From Chryseobacterium sp. Tr-659 (GTDB taxonomy: Bacteria > Bacteroidota > Bacteroidia > Flavobacteriales > Weeksellaceae), in contig NZ_VWWP01000008.1 in the NCBI RefSeq assembly GCF_011752975.1, positions 124,001-188,000 on the forward strand: a stretch of DNA of 64,000 bases, read 5' to 3'. How positions within the stretch are numbered: position 1 is the first letter of the stretch; each line of letters opens with the position of its first letter. The translations under genes were made by a program, and so were the position numbers. The notes beneath the pieces are model-generated. The model saw nothing but the letters and a program-made list of their open reading frames with translations. It was not told where the DNA came from and ran no database searches. Positions 59,356-64,000 of the stretch are shown here, in pieces.

Positions 59356-60531
59356 ATGGACAATCAGGATAATCAGTCATTGGATCCGCTAGGATCTATT
59401 GAACCTCTTAAAACATTTGAACCTACACCAATGGTTCCACCAACACCCGCTCAGCCAGTTCAAAATGCAGCGCCGGCGGTTCTTGTGGATAGAGAAGGAA
59501 ATGTAAATCTGACTCAGCTGCAGTCAGAAGAACGTCAGAAATATGAAGTTCTTGCAAACTCTATAGATGAAGCCAATCCGGGATCTATTGTTAATTTTGG
59601 AGCAGAACTTCAGAAAACATTAACCAATCAGAGTGACAGCTTCTTAGGAAACGTAAGAAGATCAAACTCAGGTGAAGTGGGCGGATTGATCAATGATCTT
59701 TTAGTAGAACTTAATTATGTAGACGTAGATGAGCTTAACGGAAACAAAGTGAAAAGCTTCCTGAGCAAATTGCCATTCATGAAGAAAGTAATGACTCAGG
59801 TGGAAAATTTATTTGCGAAATACGATAAGATCATTAATAATATCGAGCAGATTTCTTATAAAGTAAATGCGGGAATCATCACTTCTACAAAAGATAATGC
59901 AGTTCTTCAGACTATTTTTGAAAGCAATGTAAACTCCATTAAACAAATTGAAGGTCTTGTTATTGCAGGAAATATCAGAATGGAAAGAGCCGCGGGAGAG
60001 CTTGCTTTAATGGAAGCTAATCCTCAAAGCTATCAGGATTATCAAATTGCAGATAAAAGGGATTTCATTGCAAGATTAGACAGAAGAATGGCTGATCTTA
60101 AAGTGGTGCGCGTGATCATGATGCAGTCGCTTCCACAGATCAGACTGGTACAGAATAACAACGTTTCTATTGCTGAGAAGGCACAAACGATTCTTACCAC
60201 TACACTTCCGGTATGGAAAAATCAGCTTTCCCTTGCTGTGGCTATGTACAGACAACAGCAGAATATTGAAATTCAGCAAAAGGTGTCTTCTACTACAGAA
60301 GAGATCCTGAGAAAAAATGCTGAACGTCTCGGACAGAATTCTGTGAATGTTGCCAGAGCAAATGAGCAGACCATTGTATCTGTGGAAACATTGAAAGAAA
60401 CCACTTCAATGCTTATCAATACCTTGAATGAAGTAAAACAAATCCAGAAACAGGGAGCAGATAACAGAAGAAAACTGGATCAGGATCTTCAGACATTGGA
60501 ACATGAATTAAAAGCAAATGTCAGAGGTTAA
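59356..60531 (+). CDS. TelA/KlaA-family toxic-anion resistance protein
   Basis: 391 residues. Pro-rich start, then long helices with the family pattern (FLSKLPFMKKVMTQVENLFAKYDKI, IEGLVIAGNIRMERAAGELA, TTLPVWKNQLSLAVAMYRQQ). TelA proteins accompany TerD in tellurite resistance; mechanism unknown. Starts three bases after terD. Confidence 0.9.
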   Translation: MDNQDNQSLDPLGSIEPLKTFEPTPMVPPTPAQPVQNAAPAVLVDREGNVNLTQLQSEERQKYEVLANSIDEANPGSIVNFGAELQKTLTNQSDSFLGNVRRSNSGEVGGLINDLLVELNYVDVDELNGNKVKSFLSKLPFMKKVMTQVENLFAKYDKIINNIEQISYKVNAGIITSTKDNAVLQTIFESNVNSIKQIEGLVIAGNIRMERAAGELALMEANPQSYQDYQIADKRDFIARLDRRMADLKVVRVIMMQSLPQIRLVQNNNVSIAEKAQTILTTTLPVWKNQLSLAVAMYRQQQNIEIQQKVSSTTEEILRKNAERLGQNSVNVARANEQTIVSVETLKETTSMLINTLNEVKQIQKQGADNRRKLDQDLQTLEHELKANVRG

Positions 60532-60547
60532 TTTATAGGAAATCAAG

Positions 60548-61495
60548 GTGGGTGATGATGCAGCAACCATATTGTCGCAGAGTAAAAGAAGATTAACCAA
60601 GCTTAAGCTTCTTGCGAATTTTTTTGAACATATTGACATAATATCAATTTACATCAAAACTGATATTATCCACAATCTGTTCCAGGAAAATACAGCTCTG
60701 GACTACAACAAACTGGAGCTTTTCCATCTGCAGTATACCGACAGTCTTATCGAACTTCTGACTAAAATTAAAAGACAGAAAGAAAATGATATGCTGGCTG
60801 TTATTAATGAAATTGACATCAACAATAAATATATTTCAGGTTTTGAAGAAAGACAGGTAGACAGTTTTGAAACCGACAGGAAAATGTACAGCGGTGTATT
60901 TTCCCAGCACCTGAAAACTTTGTATAAAGACCTTACGGAAGATGCCTTTACTGCCAACTGGGATAATGTATTATACTTTCATAAAAAATATGCCCAGGAA
61001 TTTTATCGGGCAGAAGCGGATGAAGCTCTGCTGAAATCGGGATCTTTTCCGGCCTATCAGTATAAAGATTATGCCATTGAAAGAAAATTATTAGGAAGAC
61101 TAAATATACGGGGATTTAAAGTTCGTTTTGTCTGTGGTTACCTTATCGGAACGCACGATTATGAGCTTTTCAAAATCTTTCAGTCTGATGATTATTTTAT
61201 TTTCAGTGTAGACGAAAAGAAATTGTATCTTTTTGACAAAGAGCTGGATAAGCTGGATATTTCTGAAAATCAGTCTAACCAGCGCTCCATTATCGATCAG
61301 CTGAGAAGTAAAAATGAGCAGCTGGAGCATAGTATGAATGAAAGGAAACGTACGTTGCCGGCAGAAGTGGAAGGAGTGTTGAAAGATTACATCAGAAACC
61401 TTGAGAATATAGATATTATGAGCAAAATATTTGACTTTGATGAAGAAACGAATATTCTGCGGGCAATGCTTAATTTGAATTTGAATAATAACTAA
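60548..61495 (+). CDS. Hypothetical ter-operon protein
   Basis: 315 residues from a GTG start. Helical, with a coiled-coil-like C-terminal third (IIDQLRSKNEQLEHSMNERK). No catalytic motif. Probably a structural part of the ter complex, judged only by its place. Confidence 0.65.
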   Translation: MGDDAATILSQSKRRLTKLKLLANFFEHIDIISIYIKTDIIHNLFQENTALDYNKLELFHLQYTDSLIELLTKIKRQKENDMLAVINEIDINNKYISGFEERQVDSFETDRKMYSGVFSQHLKTLYKDLTEDAFTANWDNVLYFHKKYAQEFYRAEADEALLKSGSFPAYQYKDYAIERKLLGRLNIRGFKVRFVCGYLIGTHDYELFKIFQSDDYFIFSVDEKKLYLFDKELDKLDISENQSNQRSIIDQLRSKNEQLEHSMNERKRTLPAEVEGVLKDYIRNLENIDIMSKIFDFDEETNILRAMLNLNLNNN

Positions 61496-61614
61496 AACGA
61501 AATTTGGTGTAAAGAAAGCCAAGACAGCAAAGAACGATATGCATTTACCATATCAGCTTTCTTAGCATTAGCTTTTTTTGCAAAAAAAAATAAATAACAA
61601 CTAAACATAAAAAG

Positions 61615-62223
61615 ATGGCTATCAACTTACAAAAAGGTCAGAGAATCAACCTTAAAAAAGAAAACGGAGCTGAACTTTCCCAGGCTTGTGTAGGAATCAA
61701 CTGGGGAGCAATTGAAAAAAAAGGATTTTTCGGAACTAAAAAAGAAGCAGTAGACTTAGACGGAAGCTGTATTTTATACGATTCAAACAAAAATGTTACG
61801 GAAGTAATCTATTTTGGGAATCTTAAATCCAGAAACGGATCTGTAAGACACAGCGGAGATGACCTTACCGGTGATGTAGACGGAGATGACGGATTGGATA
61901 ATGAAGTAATTACAGTAGACTTCAGCCAGCTGGAACCCAATGTAGAACACGTAGCAATGGTTCTGAACAGTTACAGAGGCCAGGATTTCGGAACAATTCC
62001 TTTTGCTTCTATTCGTATTTATGAAGGTAGCCCTACCAACGTGAGAGAGGTTTTTGCAAAGTATGATATTGCGAATGACGCTTCTTTCAGAGGACATGTA
62101 GCTATGGTGATGGGTGTTTTCTATAAAAGAAACGGAGAATGGAAATTCAACGCAATCGGTGATCCAACGGCAGACAAAAAACTGGAGCAGACGATCCAGA
62201 CTGTACAGATGAATTACTTATAA
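61615..62223 (+). CDS. TerD-family stress protein, copy 2 (TerZ-like)
   Basis: 202 residues. Same opening MAINLQKGQRINL as copy 1, Asp-rich calcium loops VDLDGSCILYD and SGDDLTGDVDGDDGLDNE, ends RNGEWKFNAIGDPTADKKL. Divergent paralogue of the gene at 58796, likely a hetero-partner. Confidence 0.92.
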   Translation: MAINLQKGQRINLKKENGAELSQACVGINWGAIEKKGFFGTKKEAVDLDGSCILYDSNKNVTEVIYFGNLKSRNGSVRHSGDDLTGDVDGDDGLDNEVITVDFSQLEPNVEHVAMVLNSYRGQDFGTIPFASIRIYEGSPTNVREVFAKYDIANDASFRGHVAMVMGVFYKRNGEWKFNAIGDPTADKKLEQTIQTVQMNYL

Positions 62224-62308
62224 TCTATTGTCAATCAGAATATCAATAAAATAGCAATATTTGTACACTGTACATCTATTGCTTTTATCATATAATAACA
62301 TAACTCAA

Positions 62309-63349
62309 GTGGAACATCAAAGTATTTTAGATCTGCACCCTGGTTTGGTGTGGGGATTTGCGGTAACAGTGGTTATCATGCTGCTCCTTGACTTAGGAGT
62401 ATTTAATAAAAAAAGTCACGAAGTATCTTCCAAAGAAGCTACCATCTGGTCTATTGTATGGATCTCGCTGTCTATGGTATTCTCAGGAGTGGTTTATTGG
62501 GTTTTTAATACCGATGGGTCGCCTGAAAGCCATGCCTTGGCAGTGGAGAAGTTTACACAGTATCAGGCTGCTTACTGGATTGAAAAGGCGCTCTCTGTGG
62601 ATAACTTATTTGTGTTTATCCTTGTTTTCGGGTTCTTTAAAGTTCCGAAATACCTTCACCATAAAGTATTGTTCTGGGGGATTATCGGTGCTTTGATCTT
62701 CAGGGCAATATTCATCTTTGCAGGAGTAGGATTGATCAATCTGACGTATCTTCCTGAAATGAATATCTTCGGAGAAGCTGTAAAGATCAACGTTGTGATG
62801 ACCTTATTTGGATTATTCCTTGTGTATGCGGGAATCAAATCATGGGGCGACGGTGACGATGATGATGATGAAGATTATAGCAACACAGCAGGAGCAAAAC
62901 TAATTAAAAGTTTCTGGAAAGTTTCTGATAACTATGATGGAGATAAATTCTTCACCATTCAGAACGGAATTAAAATGGCAACACCGCTTTTAGTAGTGGT
63001 AGGAGTAATTGAGTTTACAGACGTTCTCTTCGCGGTAGATTCCATTCCGGCCATCTTCGCGATCTCAAATGACCCGTTTATTCTTTATACATCGAATATC
63101 TTTGCGATTCTGGGATTAAGATCATTATATTTCCTGTTGGCCAATTTTATTCACATGTTCAGCAAACTTCCTTATGGGCTGGCAATTATCCTGTCTTTCA
63201 TCGGGGTTAAAATGCTTATTGCCCCTTGGATCCATATTCCATCTCCGGTTTCATTAGGAATTGTAGGAGGAGTTTTGGTAATTTCTGTTCTTTTATCCAT
63301 CATCTTCCCTGAAAAAGAAGATAAGAAGGAAGAACTGGAAGAAAAATAA
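62309..63349 (+). CDS. terC: TerC-family integral membrane protein
   Basis: 346 residues from the GTG at 62309 (VEHQSILDLHPGLVWG), the usual family N-terminus; a TTG at 62261 adds 16 residues. Seven to nine helices, with KALSVDNLFVFILVFGFF and VGVIEFTDVLFAVDSIPAIFAIS, whose acidic residues are typical of TerC/Alx metal (Mn2+) transport. A cytosolic Asp-rich loop (GDGDDDDDED) may bind metal. Last gene of the ter operon. Confidence 0.93.
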   Translation: MEHQSILDLHPGLVWGFAVTVVIMLLLDLGVFNKKSHEVSSKEATIWSIVWISLSMVFSGVVYWVFNTDGSPESHALAVEKFTQYQAAYWIEKALSVDNLFVFILVFGFFKVPKYLHHKVLFWGIIGALIFRAIFIFAGVGLINLTYLPEMNIFGEAVKINVVMTLFGLFLVYAGIKSWGDGDDDDDEDYSNTAGAKLIKSFWKVSDNYDGDKFFTIQNGIKMATPLLVVVGVIEFTDVLFAVDSIPAIFAISNDPFILYTSNIFAILGLRSLYFLLANFIHMFSKLPYGLAIILSFIGVKMLIAPWIHIPSPVSLGIVGGVLVISVLLSIIFPEKEDKKEELEEK

Positions 63350-63371
63350 AAAATAATCAGAATATTATAAG

Positions 63372-63403
63372 AGCCCCGGAATTGAATTCCGGGGCTTTTT
63401 TAT
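63372..63403. terminator. Terminator after terC
   Basis: AGCCCCGGAATT/AATTCCGGGGCT perfect 12-bp stem with one-base centre, followed by T-run. Confidence 0.9.
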
Positions 63404-63442
63404 GGTCGTTCGAAAGAATGAGAACAATATAATATTACAAAT

Positions 63443-64000
63443 CTAGGTTCCCTTTCCGTGCAGCAGCTTATTTATTTTTCTTCTGGTTTGCACGGAAACC
63501 TTATATGCTTCATCACGCAGCTTCTGTATCTTTCCTACAGGCTGAAAAAAGATCTTACTTTCAAAAGGATTGAATGAAAGAAGTTCATTGCTGCAATCAC
63601 GGGAATCCAACAGAGAATCTTTATTTATTTTGACCTCACCAATCTTGATGAAAGGAGATCTTTTCCACTCTACATTCAATTTGTTGATAGGCTGGTTTTT
63701 CAGGTCATAGCACACCTGGATCATAACATCCGCTGTAAAATCATTTGTTTCGAGATAGTTTTTTAAAGAATCTTTGATCTTTTGCCTTCTTCCTGTGCTT
63801 TTATCCACAGATTTAGGGCAAAGTTTTATTTTGATGATCTGATCTCCCAGTCGGTAAGCACCTACAGAATAATAATCAAATGAGAGAATAAAATCATTTC
63901 TTTTCCCGAGAAGCTTTACCATATTACGAATCATATCGACAGTTAATAAAGAGGGAATCATTTTGAGTAGCTGAAAAAGTATCTGAAAAAAACTGCTCCA
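63443..64000 (-). CDS. Catalase-family-like protein, partial
   Basis: At least 185 residues; the frame runs open past the window edge (13 codons before the first ATG at 63961), so the N-terminus is missing. YYSVGAYRLGDQIIKIKLCP, then SFNPFESKIFFQPVGKIQKLRDEAYKVSVQTR, follow the pattern at the end of the heme-catalase fold of SrpA-like proteins (FNPW..HRPLG.I..LR..Y). The heme Tyr region is not obvious in the visible part. Call is tentative. Confidence 0.55.
   Translation of the reverse strand, partial: WSSFFQILFQLLKMIPSLLTVDMIRNMVKLLGKRNDFILSFDYYSVGAYRLGDQIIKIKLCPKSVDKSTGRRQKIKDSLKNYLETNDFTADVMIQVCYDLKNQPINKLNVEWKRSPFIKIGEVKINKDSLLDSRDCSNELLSFNPFESKIFFQPVGKIQKLRDEAYKVSVQTRRKINKLLHGKGT

Overview
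The window looks like chromosomal DNA of a Flavobacteriia member, most likely Chryseobacterium or a close relative (Weeksellaceae). The reasons are low GC content, few Shine-Dalgarno sequences, many Bacteroidetes-type -7 boxes (TAnnTTTG) just upstream of genes, and typical families (DUF5977 and DUF4822 secreted proteins, SulP, ter genes, multicopy small HTH genes). This placement is inference; there is no rRNA or marker gene to anchor it.

Layout. 1-3313: C-terminally cut LRR-Roc (ROCO-like) gene in very AT-rich DNA. 3.8-18.3 kb: mostly ordinary genes (large secreted DUF5977 protein, PhoD-type phosphatase, an AraC regulator with a tandem alpha/beta-hydrolase pair sharing the same operators, Na+/H+ antiporter, metallo-hydrolase, DUF4822 lipoprotein). 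18.5-22.6 kb: PIN-like DUF434 gene, an atypical zinc-finger SDR, four tRNA-like genes and tatD. 22.7-24.1 kb: deoD and a VOC protein. 24.3-32.1 kb: seven-gene MoxR-vWA-propeller type operon. 32.2-35.1 kb: two tiny leader ORFs, each followed by a terminator, then an array of 14 divergent tRNAs with four copies of a structured RNA element. 35.2-39.6 kb: RNase H-like YkuK, cyclic-phosphate receiver (cREC), DinB, Rnl2-type RNA ligase, calcineurin-like phosphoesterase and two DEDDh exonucleases. 39.7-41.8 kb: marR operon on the minus strand. 42.1-51.4 kb: two HEAT-like proteins, a SWIM protein, a TROVE/Ro60-like protein, and a stretch of rearranged tRNA pieces. 51.5-57.0 kb: HTH pair, SulP transporter, EF-G paralogue behind a leader peptide. 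57.2-63.4 kb: tellurite-type ter operon. 63.4-64.0 kb: partial catalase-like gene.

The main discovery candidate is an RNA-damage and tRNA-replacement locus between about 18.5 and 51.4 kb. (i) The first leader ORF (42 codons) contains all 20 amino acids, all of them within its first 30 codons. The second (41 codons) contains 19 of 20. Each is followed by a hairpin-plus-T-run terminator, and each carries an in-ORF segment that can pair with the 5' arm of that terminator. This is the layout expected of a transcription attenuator sensing loss of any charged tRNA. (ii) The array behind it carries tRNAs with unusual bodies. (iii) RNA ligase, cREC, phosphoesterase and exonuclease genes follow. (iv) A 19-bp dyad (TGCGYAA-N5-TTGCGYA), set at one fixed distance from a -7 box, precedes the SDR/tRNA-like operon, the TROVE gene and two transcripts of the rearranged-tRNA region, tying these distant parts together. 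(v) In that region two tRNA 3' halves lie upstream of matching 5' halves, as in permuted tRNA genes.
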